From Cymbomonas tetramitiformis (Eukaryota; Chlorophyta; Pyramimonadophyceae; Pyramimonadales; Pyramimonadaceae), in the NCBI GenBank assembly GCA_001247695.2, contig LGRX02015553.1, positions 1-19,096 of the forward strand: a stretch of 19,096 nucleotides of DNA, in the 5' to 3' direction. The notes beneath the pieces were generated by a model, which saw nothing but the letters and a program-made list of their open reading frames with translations, did not search any database and was not told the origin of the DNA. Shown in pieces: positions 1 to 9,207 of the stretch (the stretch's first letter is position 1; each line of letters begins with the position of its first letter). A program made the position numbers and the translations under genes.

Positions 1-154
1 GCGGATGAGTTGCCCTTCGGCTCGCTCTATTCTTCGGGCGACTCATCCGCGGATGAGTTGCCCTTCAGCTCGCTCTATTTTTCGGGCGACTCATCCGCGG
101 ATGAGTTGCCCTTCAGCTCGCTCTATTCTTCGGGCGACTCATCCGCGGATGAGT
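1..154. repeat. 48-bp minisatellite with palindromic junctions
   Basis: Three tandem 48-bp units occupy 1-48, 49-96 and 97-144 and differ by only a few substitutions. A fourth, diverged unit starts at 145. Each junction contains the perfect 18-bp palindrome ACTCATCCGCGGATGAGT, at 41-58, 89-106 and 137-154. The window starts inside the array, so its full size is unknown. Confidence 0.95.
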
Positions 155-207
155 CGCTCACCTTCAGCTCTTCCTTTTCAGCGCGGCAGAATCAAAGACA
201 TGGCTAA
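1..207 (+). CDS. 3' end of an ORF made of 16-residue repeats (partial)
   Basis: The frame is open from base 1 to a TAA at 205-207, so only the C-terminal 68 residues are visible. It is built from three 48-bp units, each encoding ADELPFSSLYSSGDSS with small variations, followed by a diverged fourth unit and a short tail. The units are rich in Ser, acidic residues and aromatics, as in low-complexity or surface-type proteins, but no family is recognised. Because the period is a multiple of three, the repeat keeps its frame. It could equally be a non-coding minisatellite that happens to be open, since another frame over the same repeat is also open. Confidence 0.35.
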   Translation, partial: ADELPFGSLYSSGDSSADELPFSSLYFSGDSSADELPFSSLYSSGDSSADESLTFSSSFSARQNQRHG

Positions 208-280
208 ATCATTTTTGTGTTTTTTGTTGTTTATAGGTCTTAAACTCAAGCGCTTCTCAAACACATAGCTAAAGGTAAAG

Positions 281-622
281 ATGCCAAAGCGAACCCGAGA
301 AGTCACTCCTTTCCCTGAGGACCATATGCTGTTCTTGGAGATGTGCGGGAACCGACTGAGTCGGTCCGCATATGATTCTGCATTTGTTGCTCCTCTGCCG
401 CTTTATTTTCCAGTTGCCCCATTACCGCCTCCTCCTCCCCCACCACCACCACCTCCTCCCCCACCACCACCTCCTATGATCTGGAGGTGGTCGTACCGTT
501 ATGAGCTCTACGTGGGGGAGCCTGTTGCACCCCACCGTGCTCCCCCCGGCCGAGGCCGCATCCGGGGTGGCCATGGCCGCACCCGCGAGCCCTCCCCGCT
601 GTACTTGCGGGCGGAGGAATAG
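281..622 (+). CDS. Small polyproline and Arg/Gly-rich protein
   Basis: This ATG-started frame of 113 codons ends at TAG 620-622. The N-terminal 45 residues are ordinary mixed sequence starting MPKRTREVTPFPED. A run of 17 consecutive prolines follows, then an aromatic WRWSYRYELY stretch, then an Arg/Gly-rich tail (PGRGRIRGGHGRTRE). Polyproline plus RG-rich tails occur in RNA- or SH3/WW-binding proteins, but no domain supports a function. The start has a purine three bases before the ATG, which suits eukaryotic initiation. An AT-rich region with TGTATATAT follows the stop and could serve 3'-end formation. It may also be a chance frame over a CCN repeat. Confidence 0.35.
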   Translation: MPKRTREVTPFPEDHMLFLEMCGNRLSRSAYDSAFVAPLPLYFPVAPLPPPPPPPPPPPPPPPPPMIWRWSYRYELYVGEPVAPHRAPPGRGRIRGGHGRTREPSPLYLRAEE

Positions 623-1014
623 GACACAACGTGTATATATGATATTTTTATTCATATTTTGTTGTGCATATTTTGTTGTGCATATTGTGTTGTGTATATT
701 TTGTTGTTGTAGTATTTTGTTGTGTATATGCAATCATCTTAAATATTCTGCTGTTATTCATCTCTCGAACGGGGGAATGGCGCGGCCGTGCAAACGGACA
801 AACCTAGTACCTAGGCTCTGGAATGAAGTTATAAAACCCTTCTGCGGTAACCGGGAAAATCTCGGGCCAAAGTTTGGTATACATAATTCCATTGCTCAGA
901 GATGAATATACTAAAGATATGATATGATGTTGTTTAGCAGGGCCGTGTTATATTTATATCATTCATGATTTACGTTTCTTAATTTGTGTTTTGTGCATGG
1001 TGACATGCAGGGTT
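623..1014 (+). promoter_or_regulatory. Intergenic region with TATA box ahead of the ParB-methyltransferase gene
   Basis: No convincing gene is seen here beyond the AT-rich repeat. TATAAAA at 830-836 lies about 180 bases upstream of the proposed start at 1015. A sequence resembling a splice acceptor (GACATGCAG, ending at 1010) just before the ATG suggests a 5' UTR intron, whose donor could be GTATAC near 877. Both are inferences from motif and position. Confidence 0.35.
653..730. repeat. 14-bp AT-rich tandem repeat
   Basis: CATATTTTGTTGTG occurs at 653-666 and 667-680, then diverged copies run to about 730. It lies just after the stop of the proline-rich ORF, where it could be 3' untranslated sequence. 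Confidence 0.8.
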
Positions 1015-4000
1015 ATGAGTTCTTCCGAAGGGGATCCGGAATTCGAAGCGGATTCGGAAGGGCATTCCTTTGCCCGGAAGCTTTGTGATAATGACTATTA
1101 CAGGGTTCCAGTCCTTGCAGATATGTATTCCCAGGAAACATGCGGTGCATATGGTCTGGGATGGTGGAGCATAAGCATCATCCCAAAAGCTTACAAGTAC
1201 CCACTCCTCAAGACTCCAAGGCCCAATGACAGTCTTGTCGGCGAGTCGATGCTTGTGATTCATGGCACGATGACGATGGCAGTGGACAATGATTACGAAC
1301 CTTTTGCACTCGTGGTCGCTGATAAACAGGCTCTGGGATGCTGTCCGTTCGTGGACTTCGTTCATACTCTGGCGAAGAGCAATGTAGAGCCCCTGAAAAG
1401 GAAAAATGAGAAAATTGGTCAGTATTTTCTCTCATTCGTTTTCCTTTTCCTTCTAATTCAGGCCTTATTTATCTTCTGCTTATCTTTTCTAATTCAGCCT
1501 TTCGAATTCATTCGTTCTTTTCAGTTAAACCTAATCACCTCTTTGCGGGAGTCATCATCGACAAAGTACTGTCATTTGGTCACCTTGAAATCCCTGAACC
1601 AGACGCTCCTGGCACCGAGATGACCGATGTTGAACGATGGTTCAAGACGTATATCGATGCCGCCAAGGACAAGGACAGAGCAGAGCATCCTCGCTTCTTA
1701 GGCATTATGCTCGCAATGGATAAATTCATTTGCCCTGGCGCGCTACCCATAAAAAAGAGACCCAAGGGTACAGTGCCCGATATGTACATTGCTGCCTCTG
1801 ACTGCTTTACTGCATCGCCTTTCATCACGACCCGGGATTTCCGCCGTGAAGATATCTTCAGAGCTATCGATGCAAAGTACATGCTTTTCACGCAAGACAA
1901 CGAGCGACTCGACCATCTTCAGAAGAATATTGGTGAAGCAGCATACTTGAAATTTGAATATTTCCCAAAGATGCTCAAGTACTTCACTGAACTTGTGGAT
2001 ACATTGCATGCTATTCACACCGAGCAGTACGAGGATTATTCTCGACTCCGCTCACTGAAATACAGAATCAAAGACAATAATCTCCAGATCGTTGAACCGA
2101 CCATGCACATCTCGACATGGGCCGCGTTTGTCTCCAAGGTAATAGTTTCTAAATTCACCCCTTCTGTCAATTTTATGTTATTTTAATGTTTATCGCGTTC
2201 CGCTGCTTCTCACCTATCCGTTTGATCGCAACAGTATCTTCCAGATCTTGCGAGTATTCGCAAAGCCGAAGATGATCTACTTTTGGCGGAGAGCGTTCCA
2301 GAGAAGGAATCCGAGTCCGTCGAAAACTTGCAAAAAGCGGCGGAGAAGGCCCCAATGCAAAACGAGCCTGTCGCTCCTCGACCTGAAGAACAAGATACTG
2401 CTTTGATGCAGAAAGGTGTCGTCGTCATTGACACCACACCGATTTTCCGCAAACGAGGATATGCCTGCATTTTGGACAGCGCCCCGACGTGGACAGCTCC
2501 AGACGGCAGCGTCCATGAAGACGACGCGACGGTGGCCCTCATCCGATTTGCAAATAAGGAAGCAGGAAAGGACGACGAACTCGTGAGATCGAAACACTAC
2601 CATTGGATCATAGGTAATCTCCCTTTCTCTATCTTAGATAAAATATTATATCTTCAAATACTGAGAATTAATTTGCTTTTGTGTTGGCAGGGGATGTCGG
2701 CAGTGCGGACCTTCTTCCTCAATCTTTGGCTGAGGTGCCAACGCAACCAGTTGCCGACTCGACACTCGACAGCGATGCCGGTGAGCCGATATAAAACATC
2801 TCTCGCTTTTTAGCCTCCTTTTCTCCTTCGCTCTCCGTCTTAGGTCACAAAAATGATATATGTATTCAAATACTGAGAATTGATTTGCTTTTGTGTTGTG
2901 ATGAGAAGATTCCGATGGTAGCAAGCGTGCATCCGAACTTGAGTCTCCAACGCAACAAGTTGCCAACTGTGAAGGCGATGCCGGTGAGCCGATATAAAAC
3001 ATCTCTCGCTCTCTATCTCCCTTTCTCCTTCGCTCTCCGTCTTAGGTCACAAAAATGATATATGTATTCAAATACTGAGAATTGATTTGCTTTTGTGTTG
3101 TGAGAAGGTTCCGATAGTGACAAGCCTGCATCTGAAGCTGAGGTTGGTGGAGACGAAGCTGAGGTGCAAACGCAACCTCCAGTTGGAGGTGGAGACGATA
3201 CGGGTCGTAGACAACCATTTCCAAAAACGGCTCCACCTCCTTCACTTCTAACTTCACCTCTAACTTCAGCTGCTTCACCTGCTCAAGGCACTCGTGCAAC
3301 TACTCGAAGACTCTCTACAGCAAGCCCTGCAGGTGCAGGGCCATCAGGGGCAAACCCTGCAGGTGCACGGCCATCAGGGGCAAGCGCTGCTCCAGGGCCA
3401 TCAGCGGCAAGCCCTCTCCCATCAGCGGGCCTTGTATCTCCTGCAGCTGGAACTCCACCTCTAACTTCAGCTGCTTCACCTGCTCAAGGCACTCGTGCAC
3501 CTCGAAGACTCTCTACAGCAAGCCCTGCAGGTGCAGGGCCATCAGGGGCAAACCCTGCAGGTGCAGGGCCATCAGGGGCAAACCCTGCAGCCATCCAAGT
3601 TCCAGGGCCATCAGCGGCAAGCCCTCTCCCATCAGCGGGCCTTGTATCTCCTGCAGCTGGAACTCCGCAGCGGCCAATTACTGCATTCATCATGGAGCAG
3701 GGTGATGAGGAGATTGTGTCCCCTTCAAAGACTCCGAAGACCGCCGATGAAACCGAGGCAGATGAGCAAAAAAAGCAGGCTGCCATTCGCAAGTATGCAT
3801 CTTCCCTCCTGAGATTTACTTATACGACCATTGCTTTTTTGATGGTGTATGTGCATTACTAAAACCAAGTATACGTTGCTTCTGTGGGCCATCAGGAAAT
3901 CGATGACATGCATAAGTTGGTCGACAATAATAATCCATGTGCGACATCGTGGAGAATCCCCATCCGGTACATCGATGATGCAGAAGGAGCGTATCGCCCT

Positions 4001-7000
4001 CGACCACTGGACGAACATCACGCCCAGGCTATTGCCGAAATGATGTACTGGAACCCACACACCGGTTCGGGATCTCCAGCCCTGATTGCTGTCCAGGAGG
4101 ATCAGGACGATCCAACAAGCACCAACCCAGAGACATTCGTTTGGGCGGCCATCGCTGAAGGCAGATACAGGTAAGACCCATTGCGTTGATGGATGCATGC
4201 ATATGCGTTCCAACTTACACTCTCTTTATTATTCTACAGATTCACCTGCTTTGGACATCAGCATTTGCTGGAGGCAAAGCGTCGCTGCGTCAAGGCGGAT
4301 GAAGCAAAGCACGCAAACCATGAAAATCGAACGGAAGCGTTTCAGTTCATCGAATGTCGTCTCTTCATGAACTTGAGCGCCATCGAAATGAATCAGGTGT
4401 GTCTCACTCATGCCAGTTTTCTCAGGTGCTTCTCAGGGCTTACATACTCAAGTGTTTAGGGAGGGTTTACGGTCGGCCAGCTTCTCAGCTATAGTCATGA
4501 TCCGTGCAATTCGTTTGCGCACGCAGCTTGGGAATGAGCAGAACAACATTGACGCCTACATGAAGCACCGCAACATCACGGAGATCATTCTTGGCATGCG
4601 AAAACACGTGGAGAAACTGATGGCTGACCCCAGCGAGAGAGACGTTTCAATGAAAAGGTTTGTGAACCTGAAATTCAGTCGGGTGCCGCCGAAGCAGACC
4701 TTGGATCCCGAATTCGAAACGGCGCTGAGGACGCAGGTGTTCAATCACCAGAAGCTGAGTGCAGACAAGAAGAACGTGCATTGGGCTGCTTGGGCTATCT
4801 CGGTGCAATCGCACAACTTGTTCAGACAACTTCAGAGAGGTGCTGCCATTTTTTGTGAATCCCGTCTCAACATTATTCTTATTTGCTCTTAGGTGTTTTT
4901 GCAGTAGCTAACTGACGATTTGGTATTTCATGTTTTCGCTTTCAGTGATGAAGGCCCACAATGAAGGGGCGCTAGAGGGAGTTGACCCGGACGATGAAGA
5001 CGCCACGGAGACGACCTTGGCCACGGTTGGGTCATCTCGCAATAAGCCCAAACGTAAACGTTCAAGCGGTATGTCGACCGGCACAACTGACCTCAACGCA
5101 CCAACGACCAAGCAGCCTAAATGGGACCCCACATCCGGAAAGCCGATCGTCTACCATGATCTGCCGAAGGGGTTCTATGATGCCTGGGCCCCCTTGACCG
5201 AAGGACACTTACGTGAGATCACTGAGCTCGTCGACGAAGCCGCCATCGAAAAGAAGTACACGGTCAAAGATATGATCAACCGTATCGCCGAGATCAAGAC
5301 TCTCAACAATGTTCGAGAGAACCTAATGCTGCTTGCCTCAGATGCTCATAAACGATTCAACATAACACACTCCTTGGAATCGACACCGGCCTACCGGCAA
5401 CTGAGCTTTCTCAAGAAAAACCGGCATTCTATGCAGAACTTTCTGCAAACACAACCGAGAGGGTTCGAAAACAACATATACGACATAAATGCACCCTGCT
5501 TCATTGCTTACCTAGATGAAGATGGGTATCCCATACCTAAGGAAAGGAAACCAGTGGATGCTGTCGTGGATCCCAATGCTCCCGAGTCGAAGTTCTGGGA
5601 TCGTAAGATGACCTACGGTGAGCTGGATGACGAGATCAATACGCTGCAAAAGAAGCTTGACAGCTTTACGTTTCCCAACCCAGAACACGACTGGAAGAAG
5701 TTTTGCGACTATTTCCCAGGGGCTGGGGATGAGAGAGAAATACGTACATTACTGAAGGTAATTTACCTAAGTTGCGCCCTCTGATCGTCCTTCACGATAT
5801 CTGATTTTCTCATATCGGCTTGCGTGTTCAATTAACAACGGGGTTTGTTTACAACTGTACCAGGCGGGAGTGGTGCCCCCGAAGGTCTCCTGCAAGAACG
5901 AGCAGGAGAACCGGAAATTTCAATTTGAATCACGGCCTGCAAAAGAAAAACAGCGGCACGAGGCGAAGATAGAGAAACTGATCAAAGAAATTCCGAAGGA
6001 TATAAAGTTCTACTGGAATAATATCGAGAGCGCTGTGTTGCTGAAAATCGGATCGACGACAGCATCGACTGCGAAAAATCTCCTAAAGAATCTTCCAGGT
6101 GCGTATCTCGGTTTTATATTCCATTTGTGCACCGTAGCTATGTAATTACTAATCGGTTACATTGCACACAGGTGTGAGTTATCGAATATTGTCAAACGTT
6201 CCTGAGGGCCAGCAAGTCGACGATGATGACTACTTCTACACTCACAAGATTCCGCAACTGGTTTTCAAGAAGGACTTTCTTCTGGAGCCCGCATCACCTG
6301 ATTCCTTCACGACTCTTCCCAGGCTTCCATTTACCGGTTTCATTATGGATTGCGAGTATGCTCTGGACTCGAACAAGAGATGGATCCCGAAACCTCTCTT
6401 AGCAGGAGAGTTCAAGCAATTCCTACAAAACTTCAACACTTTGACCACGTGTGATGATTGGGTAGGGGGATGTTTCTGTGGCTTCCAACAACACCACGAG
6501 TTCTTCGAAGCCGCCAAGCAGTTTTGCCATGGGAACGCCGAAAAGATGTTCTGGGTGAAACCTTTGAGCAGATCGAACATGATGGCCTTGGAAATCTGGC
6601 GTTGCGCCACGGAACTACGCCAACCGCATGGAGTGCTTTGTCTTGTGTTACTACGTCAAGGAAGCAACACCTACAGGTCCGTAGATGTTAAGTTACGTAC
6701 AATTCTGTGATTGCCTTTTGGCGTCTAAGCATGGGCAATCTGACTAAGCAGCGCTGATTGCTCTCGCAGACGAAACCCACCCAGCCGTGCATAAAAGGCT
6801 TCCCTGGATGAAGAACTTGATTAGAGTTCTCGGTGAGGAGGAGAATGCGGATAGTGATGTCGTCGATAAGCAGTTCGTGGCTTCTTGCCGAACCAACACC
6901 TGGGAATATGCCCCTGTACACTCGTCGAAATTCGCCAATAACTCCGAGGGAAAAAGAATTAACAAACACCAGAAGCCGCTGAAGCTCATCCACGACCTCA

Positions 7001-7807
7001 TCAATATCCATATGCGAGGTCCTGAGTTAGAGGGGGAAGCGAGGGGGAAATCTGCGTACGAGGGGGTGTTACCTCTTCATCACGAACATCACTTCATCTT
7101 GGATGCGTGCTGCGGTTCGGGGACCACTTCGGTAGCCGCCAACATGTTGGGATTGGGTTCCGTCGCTTTCGATAGGTAAGCATTCATGTCTACATCCATT
7201 TTTTGAAAAATACTTTGTATATCGGTTTTAACAAGTGCTGGTGTCTTGGATGCAGGGAGCAAGGTATGGTCGACTCAGCGAAAGAGCGCATTAGGTTTCC
7301 TGATGGATTTTTTCTTTGGCCGACGAAGTGTTGAGCAAGCAGGAATACGACGAGGTGAAAAGGCAGAGAGAGGCACATCGTAAAGAGCAAGAGAAAGTCG
7401 AGAAGGAGCGGGAGAAGAAGACGGCGGTCGAAATGAGGGAAACGGAAAAGGCCGCCAAGCAGCAGGAGGCCGAGGCCGCCAAGGCCGCCAAGCAGCAGGA
7501 GGCCGAGGCCGCCAAGGCCGCCAAGAAACAGCAGGCCGAGGCCGCCGAGGCCGACAAGGCCGCCAAGCAGCAGCAGGCCGAGGCCGTCAAGGCCGCCAAG
7601 AAACAGGAGGATGCCGCCAAGAAACAGAAGGCCGAGGCCGAGAAGGCCGCCAAGAAACAGAAGGCCGAGGCCGCCAAGAAACAGAAGGCCAAGGCCGACA
7701 AGGCCGCCAAGGCCGCTGCAGCCGCCGCGGCGGGGCCTATACCTAAGCGGAAAGCGGCACCAGGCGGAAAGCCGGGATCCGATCATAACAAGAAACGTAA
7801 ACAGTAA
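1015..7807 (+). CDS. Multi-exon ParB/Srx-like plus beta-class DNA methyltransferase fusion, with two frame breaks
   Basis: Exons by eye: 1015-1417, 1525-2138, 2235-2613, 2691-2780, 2909-2983, 3108-3844, 3896-4170, 4240-4396, 4527-4839, 4946-5757, 5864-6098, 6172-6676, 6770-7175 and 7256-7807. Phases agree at every junction except in exon 12, where one extra base is needed to explain the reading, and a base appears missing at 7308-7313. The product would be about 1,850 residues. Residues 1-465 are of unknown fold, 500-750 are Ala/Pro/Ser/Gly-rich, about 767-900 are ParB/sulfiredoxin-like, about 1015-1360 are helical, about 1364-1690 are an amino-methyltransferase, and the Lys/Ala/Gln tail ends in basic KKRKQ. 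The expected role is transfer of methyl from S-adenosylmethionine to adenine N6 or cytosine N4 in DNA. ATG 997 is an alternative start. The donors at 3845 (GTGTAT) and 6677 (GTCCGT) are the weakest splice sites. Read strictly, the protein fails in exon 12, so this may be a decaying copy or carry sequence errors. Confidence 0.7.
2614..3150 (+). repeat. Triplicated intron-exon unit
   Basis: Introns 3, 4 and 5 (2614-2690, 2781-2908, 2984-3107) share a 3' half containing TCAAATACTGAGAATT and TTTGCTTTTGTGTTG. Introns 4 and 5 also share their 5' halves, starting GTGAGCCGATATAAAACATC. The exons that follow begin alike and encode related acidic peptides ending in G-D-A-G or similar. Exon 5 is 75 nt and phase 1 on both sides, so duplicating it kept the frame. 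Confidence 0.85.
3257..3666 (+). repeat. In-frame tandem duplication of about 200 bp in coding sequence
   Basis: Copy one runs from 3257 to 3457 and copy two from 3458 to about 3666. Differences are a few substitutions and in-frame indels. Each encodes LTSAASPAQGTRA, then Ala/Pro/Gly/Ser repeats such as AGPSGANPAG, then PLPSAGLVSPAAGTP. Inside each copy are shorter 30-bp repeats. It forms the disordered linker ahead of the ParB-like domain. Confidence 0.9.
3896..4650 (+). other. ParB/sulfiredoxin-like domain (exons 7-9)
   Basis: The sequence starts with WRIPIRYIDD, followed by Y-R-P-R-P-L-D-E-H-H, a helix (AQAIAEMM), the strand SPALIAV, and then GRYRFTCFGHQHLLEAKRR across the splice at 4170/4240. 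It continues to FIECRLFMNLSAIEMNQ and, in exon 9, LGNEQNNID. This order matches the ParB/Srx fold: an arginine-containing entry strand, a helix, a 'P.xV' strand, then a G-H-x-H/R-x-x-A motif (residues about 863-870) and a later N-E element. In bacteria and phages this fold binds or cleaves nucleotides or DNA and is often joined to DNA methyltransferases. The assignment is from pattern only and identity to any family member is likely low. Confidence 0.6.
6172..7334 (+). other. Beta-class N4/N6 amino-DNA-methyltransferase domain
   Basis: Motif order is the beta-class one. The motif IV region is FTGFIMDCEYALD (DCEY at 6348-6359), with the strand MFWVKP further on. HQKPLKLIHDLI (HQKP at 6967-6978) matches the conserved H-x-x-K-P helix before motif I. 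DACCGSGTT at 7102-7128 is the AdoMet-binding motif I, followed by SVAANMLGLGSVAFDR and, after splicing at 7175/7256, an R-E-Q-G-M-V-D-S-A-K-E-R-I helix. Bacterial members have D/N/S-PP-Y/W at motif IV, whereas here it reads DCEY. The extra base in exon 12 lies between motif IV and HQKP. Confidence 0.85.
7335..7807 (+). repeat. GCCGCCAAG-rich repeat encoding the Lys/Ala/Gln coiled-coil tail
   Basis: From about 7440 to 7730 the sequence is a degenerate repeat of GCCGCCAAG and CAGGCCGAG codons, encoding AAKQQEAEAAKAA-like heptads. It is predicted to form a long charged helix similar in composition to TolA-type helices. The end, with PKRKAAPGG and NKKRKQ, looks like nuclear-localisation sequence. 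It lies one frame away from the upstream exon, across T6 at 7308-7313. Confidence 0.8.
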
Positions 7808-8198
7808 AGCTCGCTAGGCAATGATGATTTCCCTGCTAGGACATGGTGCCAGCACCTAGGTCAATATTTGTTGATAGTCTTAATAACCTATTGTCTCAGT
7901 GCAGAAGTACGCTGATGAAACACGTATGGTATATCTTGATATGACAATTGTAAATAAAGTATATTCTCCAAAGGTATGGGCGACATATGTTGTTGTGGAA
8001 CCGATGTCATTTATGGGGCGGGTGACATGCCTCCGCTTTCATTGTGATTGCCTGATTATATTGGTTAAATGAAGTTGAGCGGTACCACGACGACCATTGA
8101 GGTATGAAACCTATTCCCCTCTCTTCCAAAATCATTTCCCCGCTCGACACTTCATCGACGCACCTTTATTCCCATCCATCTCAGTTCAATCAATTCCA
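7808..8198 (+). other. Intergenic region with poly(A)-signal-like site
   Basis: AATAAA at 7953-7958 follows the methyltransferase gene stop by about 150 bases and could direct 3'-end formation. The last 100 bases are pyrimidine-rich and form the leader of the MYND gene. A GTATGA...CTCAG segment at 8102-8184 could be a 5' UTR intron. No gene is seen. Confidence 0.4.
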
Positions 8199-8966
8199 AT
8201 GACAATACTTGCTACTTTGCGGAAGGAAAATCCAGATAAAAACGTTTGGTTACTATGGTTCCCTGAAGAGTCCTCGCCCTCAGAACTAGCGCTCAAGAAA
8301 TCGATGGAAGAGGAACATAAGATACAATTTCAAATGTATGACGCAAGCGTGCATGATAATCTGCCTTTACGGATGAAATTTTTGTACCCAGTTTGCCTGC
8401 ACTGCGGGCTTCAAGATCGTTCACAACTTGCAACGTGTACCGGCTGCTATCTTGCGAATTACTGCAAAGCCCCCCAAACTTGTCGGAAAGCTGATTACGC
8501 ACGGCATAAGTTTTTCTGTCGTTTTGCAAGGGGTCATATATTAGGACAGCCATATGCAAGATGCCGACCTTTGTTTAAGTACCCGGGGGATACGCGGCAT
8601 CCAGCAGAACGGAATTCCATGAGTGCTTGGTCCTATGGGGACTACCTGCAGTTTCTATCCTTTTGGGAAATCCAATGCGTCGCATGTTTTGCAGGTCGGC
8701 CAAAGGGTCGCCCCATCGTGAGACAGCAGATATCTGGCGGGCAAATCGTTACCTCGGTGCGCATTGAAATGCGGGACGCCACAATTTTCAAAACCACTCA
8801 CTTTCAGAAGTATACAGCAAGGATGGGGTTTGTATACTCCAACTTACACGCTCCAGATTTTGTATATTCTTATCCATTTTACCGTCTCACTCCGTTTGGT
8901 CGGTTGATGATGTGCATCTGCAAGTTAAGGTGCCCGAAAAGCATACTTCAGAGGTTGCTTTCATAG
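8199..8966 (+). CDS. Stand-alone MYND zinc-finger protein
   Basis: This is an unspliced frame of 255 codons from the first in-frame ATG to TAG 8964-8966. The frame is open further upstream but has no earlier ATG. A MYND finger occupies residues 66-107, with likely zinc ligands C66, C69, C80, C83, C89, C95, H103 and C107 in the usual order (CxxC, CxxC, Y-C, C, HxxxC). The C89-C95 gap is five residues instead of the common three. MYND fingers bind proline-rich peptides and serve in transcriptional or chromatin complexes. Here no SET or other catalytic domain follows. The C-terminal 145 residues contain aromatic-rich segments and a CVAC pair and are not recognised. The function is therefore unknown beyond protein binding through the finger. 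Confidence 0.75.
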   Translation: MTILATLRKENPDKNVWLLWFPEESSPSELALKKSMEEEHKIQFQMYDASVHDNLPLRMKFLYPVCLHCGLQDRSQLATCTGCYLANYCKAPQTCRKADYARHKFFCRFARGHILGQPYARCRPLFKYPGDTRHPAERNSMSAWSYGDYLQFLSFWEIQCVACFAGRPKGRPIVRQQISGGQIVTSVRIEMRDATIFKTTHFQKYTARMGFVYSNLHAPDFVYSYPFYRLTPFGRLMMCICKLRCPKSILQRLLS

Positions 8967-9207
8967 AATGATTGGCAATGCAGACAGGATAATCATGGAC
9001 TTCGCAGACACGCCTTCGTCGCAAAATAATAGTAGATATGTACTTGTAGGTCCTTCGATCCGAGCGGACTAGTACCGGGTATCTGATAGGCTAATAATTC
9101 GGCAGGTCCAAGACTTTCCAAGATCATAAGCTCTATTTCTTGCCTAAACTACTCATTTGCCCCTTTTTCCCGTCAGCGACGCACCTGCTTCTACTTCTAC
9201 CATAGTC

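Noticed and set aside
422..905. Frames on both strands around the polyproline region and AT-rich repeat
   Set aside because: They read through simple repeats and lack domain-like sequence. The frame from 281 is the better choice.
3793..3895. Donor GTATGC at 3793 as the end of exon 6
   Set aside because: Its phase leads into a frame that stops at 4043 and loses the ParB-like domain. The donor at 3845 keeps the frame, though it is weaker.
6458..6691. Third open frame across the methyltransferase exon
   Set aside because: It leads to no in-phase splice and contains no methyltransferase-like sequence.
7190..7786. Leu/Gly-rich minus-strand frame opposite the Lys/Ala tail
   Set aside because: It is the antisense reading of the GCCGCCAAG codon repeat and has no independent support.
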